Source: Pseudovibrio exalbescens (GTDB lineage Bacteria; Pseudomonadota; Alphaproteobacteria; Rhizobiales; Stappiaceae). From it: 64,000 nucleotides of DNA. How positions within the stretch are numbered: the stretch's first letter is position 1; every line of letters begins with the position of its first letter. Both the position numbers and the translations under genes were made by a program. Shown piece after piece: positions 28,808-38,149 of the stretch. A model generated the notes under the pieces. The model worked only from the letters and a program-made list of their open reading frames with translations. It had not been told where the DNA came from and searched no databases. Location: contig NZ_JAQZAJ010000004.1 in assembly GCF_028737195.1 (NCBI RefSeq), forward strand, positions 310,001-374,000, given 5' to 3'.

Positions 28808-29428
28808 ATGCACATCGTTGATGGTGCCCTCTCCAGCCCCGTCGTCATCGGCGGGGCACTGATCGCCGCTGGCGGCGTGGCCGTGGGCCTCAAGAAACTT
28901 CCGCTGGAGCGGATACCCGCAGCGGGCGTTCTGTCCGCCTGCTTCTTTGTCGCCTCGCTCATTCATGTCCCTCTGGGACCCACCAGTGTGCACCTGATCC
29001 TGAACGGGCTCGCCGGGCTTGTTCTGGGCTGGGCGGCATTTCCCGCCCTGTTCGTTGGGCTCCTCTTGCAGGCCGTGTTTTTTGGCTTTGGCGGGCTCAC
29101 CGTATTGGGCGTCAACACCACCAACATCGCCCTTGCCGCGGTACTGGCTGGCGTCCTCTGCCGACCGGGCGTGGTGCGCGGCTCGCCTTTCGTCGCATCG
29201 CTTTGGGGCGGGCTGGCGGGGGGGCTTGCCATTGCCTTCACTACCGTGCTGGTGGGGGCGTCTCTGGCCCTTTCGGGAGAGGCGTTCATTCCAGCGGCAA
29301 AGCTGGTGTTCTTCGCCCACATCCCGGTGATTGCCGTGGAAGCTGTTCTGACGGGCATGGCGGTGTATCTTGCAACCAAGGTGAAGCCGGAGCTTTTCGG
29401 CGCTCTGACACCGGGAAAGGCAATATGA
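28808..29428 (+). CDS. cbiM: Cobalt ECF transporter substrate-binding subunit CbiM
   Basis: Integral membrane S-component that binds Co2+. The ATG at 28808 was chosen because the mature N terminus must be MHIVDGALS: in CbiM/NikM the N-terminal amine and His2 are metal ligands. A longer frame from 28769 would bury that His and is rejected. The 206 residues span about six to seven helices with the conserved HVPLGPTSVHLILNGLAG block carrying further His ligands. It overlaps the next gene by four bases (ATGA). Confidence 0.93.
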   Translation: MHIVDGALSSPVVIGGALIAAGGVAVGLKKLPLERIPAAGVLSACFFVASLIHVPLGPTSVHLILNGLAGLVLGWAAFPALFVGLLLQAVFFGFGGLTVLGVNTTNIALAAVLAGVLCRPGVVRGSPFVASLWGGLAGGLAIAFTTVLVGASLALSGEAFIPAAKLVFFAHIPVIAVEAVLTGMAVYLATKVKPELFGALTPGKAI

Positions 29429-30099
29429 AACACTTTGCAACCGCAGTCTTCGTGCTGTTCGCCTGCCTGAGTTGGCATTCAACGCCCGCCGAGGCGCACA
29501 AGGTCATCACTTCCGTTTTCGTCAGCGGCTCGGCCATTGAAGGGGAAGTGGGTTTTTCAAATGGCGATATGGCCGCTGGAGCGCTGGTGGAAGTCTTTGA
29601 CGACAACGGCACGAAGCTTGGCGAAACCACAACGGATGAGGAAGGTTTCTTCACCTATGTGCCAACCGCCAAGGTGCCCCACATCTTCAAGGCAAATCTT
29701 GGACAGGGCCATGTTGCGCAGGCGGAGCTACCGGCAGACGACGTGCCTTTTGACCGGGGCGGCTCAAATGCGCTCTCCTGGGCCGAAAAGCCAGGTCTGG
29801 CCAGTGATACCACGGCCTCTCCTTCAGGTGCGGAAGTTGCCCCTGCTGCAAGCCCTGCGGCGGAACAAACCGCGTTTACAGCTCAGCCTTCGTTTGATCT
29901 GGCCGCCTTTGAAGAGGCACAGCGCAAAATGATTGCTGAGGCGGTGCGCAAGGAAGTGCGCCCATTGCAGCGAGAGTTGATCGCCTACAAGGAAAAGACC
30001 GACCTCCAGACCGTTCTGGGCGGCATTGGCTACATCCTCGGGATTTTTGGCGTTGGCTTTTACATCGCCGCCCGGCGGAAGCTGAAGGAGACAACCTGA
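29425..30099 (+). CDS. CbiL/NikL-like auxiliary subunit of the cobalt transporter
   Basis: A 224-residue protein with a signal peptide (ending AEA, residue 24), mature start HKVITS, a carboxypeptidase-regulatory-like beta domain (about 30-100) and one C-terminal membrane anchor (about 195-215). It replaces the small CbiN found in enteric operons. The layout is that of CbiL/NikL proteins, which expose a metal-binding N-terminal His next to CbiM/NikM. The region from about 105 to 160 is Ala/Pro-rich linker. Confidence 0.85.
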   Translation: MKHFATAVFVLFACLSWHSTPAEAHKVITSVFVSGSAIEGEVGFSNGDMAAGALVEVFDDNGTKLGETTTDEEGFFTYVPTAKVPHIFKANLGQGHVAQAELPADDVPFDRGGSNALSWAEKPGLASDTTASPSGAEVAPAASPAAEQTAFTAQPSFDLAAFEEAQRKMIAEAVRKEVRPLQRELIAYKEKTDLQTVLGGIGYILGIFGVGFYIAARRKLKETT

Positions 30100-30891
30100 A
30101 TGGGCCATCTGGCTGGCAGCGAACGGGCAACGTTGAACACCGCGACCGCTGAATCGCGTCTTCTGCAGCGGCTTGATCCGCGTACGCGGGTGATCTGTGT
30201 TCTGGTGTTTGCTGTTTGTGTTGTGGCGCTCTCCAGCCCGCTGGCACTTGCCGTCGCTCTGGCCGTGCCCGCTACGCTCATGCTGGTGCAGGGGCTGCCC
30301 ATTGGCAAGACCTTGCGCCGCATGGCCGCCATGGATGGTTTCATCATCTTCATGCTGGTGCTGCTGCCGTTCACCACGGCGGGACCGGCGGCCTTTACCC
30401 TGTTCGGGTTCGACGCGTCCACGACCGGCATCTGGAAGGCGGTTGAGATCGGCCTGACGGCCAACGCCATCATTCTCATGGTATTGGTGCTTGTCGGGAC
30501 ACTGGAGCCAGGGCAGCTTGGCCATGCACTCGCGCGGCTCAGAGCACCGGAAACACTTGTACATCTCATGCTTTTCACCGTGCGCTACATCAGCGTATTG
30601 CAGGAGGAATACACCCGGCTGCGCGCTGCCATGAAGATGCGCGGCTTCACGCCCAAAAACACTCTGCACACCTACCGGTCATTCGGGTATCTGGTGGGCA
30701 TGTTGCTGGTGCGGGCCGTTGATCGCTCGGAGCGTATCCTTGATGCCATGAAGTGCCGAGGGTTTGATGGCAGGCTCTACCTTTTGGATGATCTGCGCTA
30801 CTCCAAGGCCGACTTTACCTTTGCTCTCGTTTTTTCCGGCGCTCTTGTGGTGTTGATTGGTCTGGAGGTTTTCAGTGGCTCTGCTGTTTGA
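30100..30891 (+). CDS. cbiQ: Cobalt ECF transporter T component CbiQ
   Basis: The transmembrane coupling subunit, 263 residues and about six helices. Two conserved coupling motifs of T components are present: AAMKMRGF around residue 178-185 and ILDAMKCRGFDG around 213-224, each with A-R-G character. These contact the CbiO ATPase. The ATG comes directly after the stop of the preceding gene, and cbiO starts inside its 3' end. Confidence 0.93.
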   Translation: MGHLAGSERATLNTATAESRLLQRLDPRTRVICVLVFAVCVVALSSPLALAVALAVPATLMLVQGLPIGKTLRRMAAMDGFIIFMLVLLPFTTAGPAAFTLFGFDASTTGIWKAVEIGLTANAIILMVLVLVGTLEPGQLGHALARLRAPETLVHLMLFTVRYISVLQEEYTRLRAAMKMRGFTPKNTLHTYRSFGYLVGMLLVRAVDRSERILDAMKCRGFDGRLYLLDDLRYSKADFTFALVFSGALVVLIGLEVFSGSAV

Positions 30892-31528
30892 TCTGAAAGA
30901 CCTGCGGTTTGCCTATTCCGGCCGCGCGCCTGTGCTCAATGGCACCAGCCTGACGCTGGCACCCGGCGAAAGGCTGGCGCTCATCGGGGCTAACGGGGCG
31001 GGAAAAAGCACCCTTTTGCGGCTCCTTGTGGGGCTTCACCATCCGCAGGGCGGCACCATAACTGCCTTTGGACGGGAGCGACGGGAGGAGGCAGATTTTC
31101 ATGAGGTGCGCTGCAAGGCGGGCTACATGTTTCAAGACCCGGATGACCAGTTGTTCTGCCCCACCGTTCTTGAAGACATCGCCTTTGGTCCGCTGAACCT
31201 TGGGGCTTCCAAGGCTGAAGCCGTTGCCATTGCAGAAGAAATCCTTAGCAATCTGCACCTGTCGCACTTGCGCGATGCCATCACCTACAAGCTCTCCGGC
31301 GGTGAGAAGCGATTGGTTGCCCTCGCCTCCGTTCTTGCCATGAAACCGGAGGTGCTGCTTCTTGATGAGCCCACCAATGATCTGGATGAGGCCAACGAGG
31401 CGCGGCTCCTTGAGATCCTGCTGGGGTTGCCGCAGGCCATGATCGTTATCTCCCACAACGCTGGCTTTCGTGACCAGCTTGCAACCCGGCGGCTGCACCT
31501 GAAGGACGGCATCTTGAAGGAAGCATGA
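30875..31528 (+). CDS. cbiO: Cobalt ECF transporter ATPase CbiO
   Basis: ATP-hydrolysing subunit, 217 residues (short but complete). Walker A GANGAGKST at about 36-44, Q loop MFQDPDDQLF, signature LSGGEKRL and Walker B VLLLDEP are all intact. The start is taken as the GTG at 30875, behind GGAGG; the longer frame relies on a TTG with no ribosome site. It ends the operon with cbiM, cbiL-like and cbiQ, so the transporter is self-contained. Confidence 0.93.
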   Translation: MALLFDLKDLRFAYSGRAPVLNGTSLTLAPGERLALIGANGAGKSTLLRLLVGLHHPQGGTITAFGRERREEADFHEVRCKAGYMFQDPDDQLFCPTVLEDIAFGPLNLGASKAEAVAIAEEILSNLHLSHLRDAITYKLSGGEKRLVALASVLAMKPEVLLLDEPTNDLDEANEARLLEILLGLPQAMIVISHNAGFRDQLATRRLHLKDGILKEA

Positions 31529-31609
31529 GCCCCGCCGGAAGGTAAAGCTTGCGTTTCTGGACGATTCCGTGGTTTACGACCGCAACAGATCACGCCATGA
31601 AAGACAAAA

Positions 31610-32170
31610 ATGACCATGCACCCAGACACCCTGCCTGATGACAAGGAGACGGTTATTCTCGTTGACGAAAACGACGAGGCAATCGGTACGGCAGGCAAGC
31701 TGGAGGTGCATCTGGATGCAAGGCTGCACAGGGCCGTCTCTGTGTTTGCAGTAACCAGCGCGGGTGAGCTGATTATCCAAAAGCGCGCCGCTGCCAAATA
31801 CCATAGCGCCGGAAAATGGGCGAACACGGCGTGCGGCCATCCGCGCCCCGGCGAACCGTTGGAAGCGGCCGCTCGCCGGCGCATGCGCGCAGAGCTGGGG
31901 TTTGAAGCCCCGCTGACCCATGGATTTTCAACGCTGTACAAAGCCGATTGCGGGAACGGGTTGACTGAACACGAGCTGGTGCATGTGTTCTTTTGCAAGA
32001 CCGATGAGGCCCCTTCGCCTGTTCCTTCCGAGGTGGAAAGGGTCCGCAGTGTGTCCCTCGCGCAAGTTCGGCAAGAGCTGGCCAGTTCTCGCGATGAGTT
32101 CGCGGTGTGGTTCCAGTTTTACCTTGATGAGCACTTTGACGATCTGCAGCGCGAGATCGCCAAACTCTGA
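31610..32170 (+). CDS. idi: Isopentenyl-diphosphate delta-isomerase, type I
   Basis: Interconverts isopentenyl and dimethylallyl diphosphate. The 186-residue Nudix-like fold has the active-site Cys in NTACGHPRPGE (about residue 71-81), the HRAVSVF block with a metal His and the catalytic Glu in TEHELVHVFF. In bacteria using the non-mevalonate pathway the enzyme balances the two precursors, often for carotenoid or quinone production. No carotenoid genes are near. It is 81 bases after cbiO with no visible terminator, so read-through from the cobalt operon is possible. Confidence 0.92.
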   Translation: MTMHPDTLPDDKETVILVDENDEAIGTAGKLEVHLDARLHRAVSVFAVTSAGELIIQKRAAAKYHSAGKWANTACGHPRPGEPLEAAARRRMRAELGFEAPLTHGFSTLYKADCGNGLTEHELVHVFFCKTDEAPSPVPSEVERVRSVSLAQVRQELASSRDEFAVWFQFYLDEHFDDLQREIAKL

Positions 32171-32196
32171 GCATTGAACAGCTGCCAAGAGGCTTT

Positions 32197-33105
32197 TCAG
32201 TAAGGCTCTGCTTTTCCAGCAGCAGGCGCGTGGGCACTGTCTTGCGCCAAACCCCGTGCAATCTGGAGGAGCGGATCGTTATGACGGCTCTTGAGATGGG
32301 CGAACAGGACCCGAACGTGGGTTGGGGTTTGATAGACAAGCTCCACTTCGCCATTTTCTTCGGCTTCTTTGGCCGTGTCGGCATGCAAGAGCCCAACGCC
32401 GACCCCGCCTGCAACAAGGGTTCGGGTTACGCTTTCCCGGTCGATGCTGATGATGCGTTTGGGCTGGATGTTATGGGTAGCAAACAGGTTTTCCGCCGTG
32501 CGGCCACAGCAGGTGTTGCTGGCCGGGCAGATCCACTGCATGTCTGCAAGACGGGCCCAATCCGGCTCGCCCGGTGTGAAGCCCGACCCCTTCGGCGCGG
32601 CAAGATACACATTGAAGTGGGACATTTCCACGGTGGTCAGGTCAGGATCATCGGCGTGGGAGCGGTTAAAGATGCCTGCATCCAGCGACCCATCCTTGAT
32701 CCCATTTAGCACCGAAGGACCAAAGCCGTGTTGCAGCTCCACTTCAACTTCGGGGCAGCGCTGCGCCAACTGGGTCAGCAAGCGGCCAACCGCCTCGGCG
32801 TTGGACACATCCCCTGCTCCGATGCGGAGCTTGCCGGTGATGCTTCCCTTGATGCGGGAGGCTTCTGCGATGAGATCCTGATGGACACTCAAAGTGGCTT
32901 CGGCCTTGATGAGAAGACGTGCGCCCGCGTTGGTGAGCACCATCCCGCGGGCGGTGCGTTCAAAGACCTCAAGGCCCAGTGTTTCTTCAATGGCCTTGAT
33001 GTGCGCGCTGACGGCAGGTTGGCTCAGGTTGAGCTTTTCTGAGGCGCGGGTGATGCTGCCCTCCCGCGCCACACTCACAAATGTCTTCAGCTGATAGATT
33101 TCCAT
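32197..33105 (-). CDS. LysR-family transcriptional regulator
   Basis: A 302-residue LysR regulator with helix-turn-helix at about 18-37 (ASEKLNLSQPAVSAHIKAIE) and an effector domain of the CysB/GltC-like fold. It lies 48 bases downstream of the DASS-type carrier gene on the same strand and may be its regulator or read from the same message. Effector unknown. Confidence 0.85.
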   Translation of the reverse strand: MEIYQLKTFVSVAREGSITRASEKLNLSQPAVSAHIKAIEETLGLEVFERTARGMVLTNAGARLLIKAEATLSVHQDLIAEASRIKGSITGKLRIGAGDVSNAEAVGRLLTQLAQRCPEVEVELQHGFGPSVLNGIKDGSLDAGIFNRSHADDPDLTTVEMSHFNVYLAAPKGSGFTPGEPDWARLADMQWICPASNTCCGRTAENLFATHNIQPKRIISIDRESVTRTLVAGGVGVGLLHADTAKEAEENGEVELVYQTPTHVRVLFAHLKSRHNDPLLQIARGLAQDSAHAPAAGKAEPY

Positions 33106-33153
33106 CAGAGATCTTTCCGGTTGCCATCGCGCTCTGGATGGTTGCCTTGCAGT

Positions 33154-34614
33154 TTAGACCAAGCCAAGCAGATGCCACCAGAGCAGATCAAGCGGCCAGA
33201 GGATAAACGCCCCAAGAAAGAACAGGGTGAGACACACCTTGGTCACGGCTCCAATGGTCAGGTTGCCAATCTGCATGGCGGCTACCAGTGGCGGTGCCTG
33301 ATAGGGCAAGAACACATTGGAGAACGCCAAGACCTGCGTCATCAGTACGGTGGAGAGGGGAAGTCCGGTCAGGGCCGCAAGGTCTTGCGCCATGGGTGTC
33401 ATGACAGCAGGAACGCCCGGCAGGTTGGTGACAAGGGCGACAAGCGACGAGATGCCCGTGAGCACGCTCACATTCCACAGTTGTGCGCTTTGGTCAAACG
33501 AAGCGTAGGCTGAGATGGAGTGTACGAAGACCTCCCCCAGTCCCGTTTCGGAGATAACAGAGCCAAGGCCGATGAACCCAACGACAAAGAACAGGGAGGC
33601 ATAGTTCAGCTTTTCAAAGCAGTCTTTGGCGGCAAGGTTTGTTTGGGGCAGCAGGCAGTAGATTGCAGCGCCCATGGCAACCCAGCCCGGTGACACATGG
33701 TGAATGCTGTCCGTCAGCCAGAGCCCAAGGCAAAGAGCAAGAACGGCCAATAGGTGGCGTTCGTGACCGGAAAGCGGCGCGGCCGGGCCATCGGTTTTGG
33801 CGCTGTGGGTTGGGTCTTGATCCGGAAACAGCCAGGCAATCACAAAAAGCATGAGAACAGCTTTCAGCGCACCAAGAATGGGGAAGTGCAGCAGCAGATA
33901 GTCTGCATAGGAAATCTGGTGGCCGTAGAGCGTCTCCGCCATGCTGGACAGGATGAGGTTCGGCACGTTTGCAGGCAAAATGGTGAGTGCTGGCATGAAG
34001 GTGGCAAAGGAAGCTGCGAGCACCATGCCCGTGCGGCCGTTAGAGCCTTCACCGTACCCCATGCGTCCGGCCAGCGTGATGATGATGGGCACCATGATGA
34101 CGATGCGGCCAATGGCGGATGGAATGACAAAACTGAGCGCCAAGGCAAACACGATGACGCCGCCTAAAACGCCGCGATAGGAGCTTCCAAGGAGCCGTGC
34201 AATCAGCACTGCTGCGCGTTGATCGAGTCCGGTAAAGCGGATGGAGGCATTCAGAACCAGGCTGGCAAACAGCAGCCAGAATGTTGAAGAGCCGAAACCG
34301 GAGAACACCGTCTGTGCCGGGGCAATCTGAAACACAACCACAATCAGGAAGAACAGCAGGGACGTCCAGTGCAGAGGGACGACGGCAGTCGCCCACATGC
34401 CAATGCAGAACACGACCAGTGCGCAAGCCGCCGCCATGGATGGGGTCAAAGCAGAGGCGGTCAGCAAGCCGACGCCTGCACTCGCTACAATAATGATGGA
34501 AAGCTGCACCTTTTGTGCTGCGGAAAAGGTGGAGAGAGCGACCTGGGTGGCTGGGGCATTGCTGCGGCTGGCTGGCGAGGCATCGCTCTTTGGGGAAAGC
34601 GTTGTATCTGTCAT
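33154..34614 (-). CDS. DASS/SLC13-type anion transporter
   Basis: A 486-residue membrane carrier of the divalent-anion:sodium symporter (SLC13/CitT) superfamily, with about eleven to thirteen helices and two repeated halves: SxIGxxV block (IPSAIGRIVIMVPI) in the first half and TNLPGVPAVMTP in the second, the positions of the SNT-type signatures. Substrates in this family are dicarboxylates, citrate or sulfate; not resolved here. The start is unsure: ATG at 34614 has no clear ribosome site, and an ATG at 34626 is close by. It follows codA by 155 bases on the same strand. Confidence 0.8.
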   Translation of the reverse strand: MTDTTLSPKSDASPASRSNAPATQVALSTFSAAQKVQLSIIIVASAGVGLLTASALTPSMAAACALVVFCIGMWATAVVPLHWTSLLFFLIVVVFQIAPAQTVFSGFGSSTFWLLFASLVLNASIRFTGLDQRAAVLIARLLGSSYRGVLGGVIVFALALSFVIPSAIGRIVIMVPIIITLAGRMGYGEGSNGRTGMVLAASFATFMPALTILPANVPNLILSSMAETLYGHQISYADYLLLHFPILGALKAVLMLFVIAWLFPDQDPTHSAKTDGPAAPLSGHERHLLAVLALCLGLWLTDSIHHVSPGWVAMGAAIYCLLPQTNLAAKDCFEKLNYASLFFVVGFIGLGSVISETGLGEVFVHSISAYASFDQSAQLWNVSVLTGISSLVALVTNLPGVPAVMTPMAQDLAALTGLPLSTVLMTQVLAFSNVFLPYQAPPLVAAMQIGNLTIGAVTKVCLTLFFLGAFILWPLDLLWWHLLGLV

Positions 34615-34769
34615 GGGCAGGACCATGCCCGCTGAGTCCCACAAGGTCCAATTGTATATTCTGAGCATACCCCTCACCTTTTGTGAGGACCGGTCAGCCC
34701 CCCCCCGCCTCACCCGGCCTCAGCTTTCAAGCCGAGACCTGGTCCGGTGGGAGGGCTGCTCTCAGCGCG

Positions 34770-36062
34770 TCATGCGTCTTTGGGCTGGTAGTCCGCAGGG
34801 TTCACATTTGCGGGGCGGCCCTCGATTGAAAGATGTGTGGTGCGTGGTTCGCTTCGGGCAATGACCTTGCCTCGGCGGACAACGGCCAAACGGGCGGCTT
34901 TGAGACGCAGGGCCTCAATGGTGTCCCGTGCCTGCAGCAGCACGAAGTCCGCATTGCAGCCGCGCTCAACACCGTATCCTTCCAGCTGCATGATCCCGGC
35001 CGGGTTCTTGGTGACCGCATCGAAGCAGTAGCGCATGTCATTACGGCTGGTAAGCTGAGCCACATGCAGCCCCATGCTCGCCACTTCCAACATGTCCGCA
35101 TTGCCGAGGGAATACCAAGGGTCCATCACGCAGTCATGGCCGAACGCCACGTTGATGTGGTGCGCGCGCAGTTCCGGCACACGGGTCTGGCCCCGGCGCT
35201 TGGGGTACGTGTCGTGACGCCCCTGAAGCACAATGTTGATGAGCGGGTTGGCAATGGCAGAGACCCCCGCTTCTGCCATGAGCGGCAGCAGCTTGGAGAC
35301 GTAGTAGTTGTCCATTGAGTGCATGGAAGTGAGGTGCGACCCTGCCACTCTGCCCTGAAGGCCAAGTCTTTGGGTCTCATAGGCCAGCGCTTCCACGTGA
35401 CGGGACAGGGGATCATCGGTCTCGTCGCAGTGCATGTCCACCATCAGGCCCCGATCTGCTGCCAGCTCGCACAGCGCCCGAACCGAGCGCTTGCCATCTT
35501 CCATGGTCCGCTCAAAGTGCGGGATGCCGCCGACCACATCCATGCCCCTATCCAGCGCGCGCTTCATGTTTTCTTGGGAAGTGGGGAAGCGGTAGTAGCC
35601 GTCCTGAGGGAACGCGACCAGCTGAAGATCGATGTAGGGGGCGACTTTCTTTTTCACCTCAAGAAGCGCTTCCACGCCCAGAAGCCGATCATCGCAAATG
35701 TCCACGTGGCTGCGGATGGCCAAAAGGCCTTGAGACACCGCAAGATCGCAGTATTTTAATGCCCGCTCGACAACTGCGTCTACGGTGAGAAGCGGCTTCA
35801 GTTCAGCCCACAAGCTGATGCCTTCGAGCAAGGTGCCGCTTTCGTTCATGCGTGGCAGGCCGAGGGAAAGCGTTGCGTCCATATGGAAGTGGCTGTCCAC
35901 AAACGGCGGGCTGACCAGATAGCCCTGTGCGTCCAGCACCTCACCGGCTTCTGCCGTTATGCCGCGCTCGATGGCGGTGATCTTGCCGCCACTGACGGCG
36001 ATGTCCATGCCGGTTTCACCGGTGGTGAGTGTTGCGTTTTTAACCAGTAGATCCAGAGACAT
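34770..36062 (-). CDS. codA: Cytosine deaminase
   Basis: Converts cytosine to uracil and ammonia. The 430-residue amidohydrolase resembles E. coli CodA closely: metal-binding HFHMD near residue 60, MHCDETDD with catalytic Glu, TSMHSMDNYYVSKL, NPLINIVLQGRHDTYPKRRGQTRV and FGHDCVMDPWYSLG. All metal ligands and the conserved Asp are present. It is downstream of a complete BMP-type nucleobase/nucleoside ABC transporter, so imported cytosine or a relative is likely its substrate source. Confidence 0.93.
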   Translation of the reverse strand: MSLDLLVKNATLTTGETGMDIAVSGGKITAIERGITAEAGEVLDAQGYLVSPPFVDSHFHMDATLSLGLPRMNESGTLLEGISLWAELKPLLTVDAVVERALKYCDLAVSQGLLAIRSHVDICDDRLLGVEALLEVKKKVAPYIDLQLVAFPQDGYYRFPTSQENMKRALDRGMDVVGGIPHFERTMEDGKRSVRALCELAADRGLMVDMHCDETDDPLSRHVEALAYETQRLGLQGRVAGSHLTSMHSMDNYYVSKLLPLMAEAGVSAIANPLINIVLQGRHDTYPKRRGQTRVPELRAHHINVAFGHDCVMDPWYSLGNADMLEVASMGLHVAQLTSRNDMRYCFDAVTKNPAGIMQLEGYGVERGCNADFVLLQARDTIEALRLKAARLAVVRRGKVIARSEPRTTHLSIEGRPANVNPADYQPKDA

Positions 36063-36114
36063 GAGGTCTGCCTGTCGTCACGAGTAATCTTGAGTAATGG
36101 GGCGCGCCTTCGGG

Positions 36115-37056
36115 CTAGCGCTGCCCCCGGAAGTAAGGTTGCAAAAGCGCCCTCGGATAGTCAGCCTTGCGGGCAACGATCACCAGCGCCACGATGGAGA
36201 GCACATAGGGGATCATGAGGAAGATCTGCGAGGGAATGGCACCGCCAACTTCGTTTTGCAGGCGGATTTGAAAGGCGTCAAAGGCACCAAACAGCACCGC
36301 TCCCAGTAGCGCCTTGCCGGGCCGCCACGATGCAAACACCACCAGCGCGATGCAGATCCAGCCGCGCCCATTGATCATGCCGAAGAAGAAAGCATCAAAC
36401 GCGGACATGGTGAGGAACGCACCGCCCAGAGCCATAAGCGCGGAGCCCACCATGACAGCGCCAATGCGCAGGCCATAAACGGAGAGCCCCTGGGCTTCCA
36501 CAGCAGCGGGGTTGTCTCCCACGGCGCGGATCGCCAGCCCAAGCGGCGTGCGATAAAGCACAAATCCAACCACCAGCACGAGGGCCAGTGCAAGGAACGT
36601 CATGGGCGTTTGCTGAAACAGCGCCGGGCCAATGAACGGCAGGTCCGACAGCCCCGGCACATCCAGCGGCTGGAAGGCCTCAATGCGCGGCGGTGAGGAA
36701 ACGTTGGGCAAGGCCGTGCGATAGGTGAAGTAGCTCACGGCGGTGGCAAACAGGGTGATGCCAAGGCCGGAGACGTGCTGTGACAGCCCAAGGGGCACGG
36801 TGAGAATGCCATGGAGCAGGCCAAACACGGCTCCGCACCCGGCCGCAACAGCAACGCCGGTCCAAAGATCGGCCCCAAGCCAGACCGCCATCCAGCCGGT
36901 CATGGCCCCGACAACGAAAATGCCCTCAATGCCAAGGTTCAGCACTCCAGCGCGCTCGCAAATGAGCGCTCCCAGAACGCCGAAGATAAGCGGTGTGGCA
37001 ATGCGAATGGCAGCGGCCCAGAAACTGGCGGAGGTCAGAATGTCAACGTATTCCAT
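36115..37056 (-). CDS. BMP-type ABC transporter permease 2 (NupQ-like)
   Basis: A 313-residue permease of the BPD_transp_2 family with about eight to nine helices. The conserved LGIEGIFVVGA block follows the N-terminal helix. The ATG at 37056 is placed behind GAGGAG; the frame is open further upstream into the previous permease but without initiation signals. It forms the second membrane subunit of the nucleobase/nucleoside importer. CodA follows 52 bases later. Confidence 0.88.
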   Translation of the reverse strand: MEYVDILTSASFWAAAIRIATPLIFGVLGALICERAGVLNLGIEGIFVVGAMTGWMAVWLGADLWTGVAVAAGCGAVFGLLHGILTVPLGLSQHVSGLGITLFATAVSYFTYRTALPNVSSPPRIEAFQPLDVPGLSDLPFIGPALFQQTPMTFLALALVLVVGFVLYRTPLGLAIRAVGDNPAAVEAQGLSVYGLRIGAVMVGSALMALGGAFLTMSAFDAFFFGMINGRGWICIALVVFASWRPGKALLGAVLFGAFDAFQIRLQNEVGGAIPSQIFLMIPYVLSIVALVIVARKADYPRALLQPYFRGQR

Positions 37057-37057
37057 T

Positions 37058-38149
37058 TCAGAACTCCTCGGCTTCTTTTTTCTTTGGCAGCTTGGGCCTG
37101 ACGAACCGCACCTTGAACCGCACGAACAGCCCCGAGACCAGCACACAGAGCAGCGACAGCGCCACGATGAGATCTGCGATGTAATTGGAAACGCCCATGG
37201 CGCGGCTCATGCTGTCCGCCCCCACAAAAACGGCGGCGATGAAGATGGCCGCAGCCACAACGCCGAGGGGCGACAGGCCCGCCAGCATGGCAACCACGAT
37301 GCCGGTATAGCCAAAACCGGGCGACAGATCCGCGGTCAGGTAGCCTTTGAGGCCCGCTACTTCCGAGACACCGGCAAGGCCAGCCAAGGCCCCGGAAAGA
37401 AGCCCCACCTTGACGTAGGTCGCTGTGACGGGGATGCCCGCATGCCGGGCGGCGGAGACGTTCTCTCCCGTCGCGCGGATTTCAAAGCCCCAGACGCTTC
37501 GGGTCATGATGATGAAAACGATGAGCGCCGACACCAGAGCGATGACCAGGCCCCAATGAACGCGCAGACGCGGGAACATCTTGGGTAAAGTGGCCGCTGC
37601 AGAAATGGGCTCGGACTGAGGCCAGCCCATGCCCATGGGGTCTTTCATCGGCCCCTCCAGCATCATCTGCACAAACAGCAGCACCACGAAATTCAGGAGC
37701 AATGTGGTGACCACCTCATCAGCCCCAAGCTTGGTCTTCAAAAGGGTCGGGACCAGCATCAAGGTGCCGCCCGCCATCATGCCAGCAGCGATGATGAGCG
37801 GGATCATGATGTAGGGCGGCGCCGCGATGGCACCTGAGCCCACGGCGACAGCGGCCAGAGCCCCCACATAAAGCTGGCCCTCGGCCCCGATGTTCCAGAG
37901 TTTGGCCTTGAAGGCGATGGAAGCCGCAAGGCCTGTGAGGATCAAGGGCGTGGCGCGGGCGAGCAGCTCGGAAATGGCGAAGGGCGAGCCGAATGCGCCT
38001 TTTGCCATGGCAATGAAAGCCCCTTGAACATCCGCCCCCGCCGCAGAAATGGGGATAGCGGCCAAGGCCAGAGCGGCGATGCCCGCAATGACAGGCACGA
38101 GAAAAGCATAGGTGGAAGAAACGTGCTCGCGCGGTTCGAACCGGATCAT
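37058..38149 (-). CDS. BMP-type ABC transporter permease 1 (NupP-like)
   Basis: A 363-residue permease of the BPD_transp_2 family, about ten helices. It shows AKLWNIGAEGQLYVGA and the coupling-type block FEIRATGENVSAARHAGI, both regular in guanosine/purine-type BMP transporters. It overlaps the ATPase stop by four bases and ends two bases before the start of permease 2, so the operon is tightly packed. Confidence 0.9.
   Translation of the reverse strand: MIRFEPREHVSSTYAFLVPVIAGIAALALAAIPISAAGADVQGAFIAMAKGAFGSPFAISELLARATPLILTGLAASIAFKAKLWNIGAEGQLYVGALAAVAVGSGAIAAPPYIMIPLIIAAGMMAGGTLMLVPTLLKTKLGADEVVTTLLLNFVVLLFVQMMLEGPMKDPMGMGWPQSEPISAAATLPKMFPRLRVHWGLVIALVSALIVFIIMTRSVWGFEIRATGENVSAARHAGIPVTATYVKVGLLSGALAGLAGVSEVAGLKGYLTADLSPGFGYTGIVVAMLAGLSPLGVVAAAIFIAAVFVGADSMSRAMGVSNYIADLIVALSLLCVLVSGLFVRFKVRFVRPKLPKKKEAEEF

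Noticed and set aside
31529-31609. idi as part of a carotenoid cluster
   Set aside because: No crt genes lie in the window; idi simply follows the cobalt operon.
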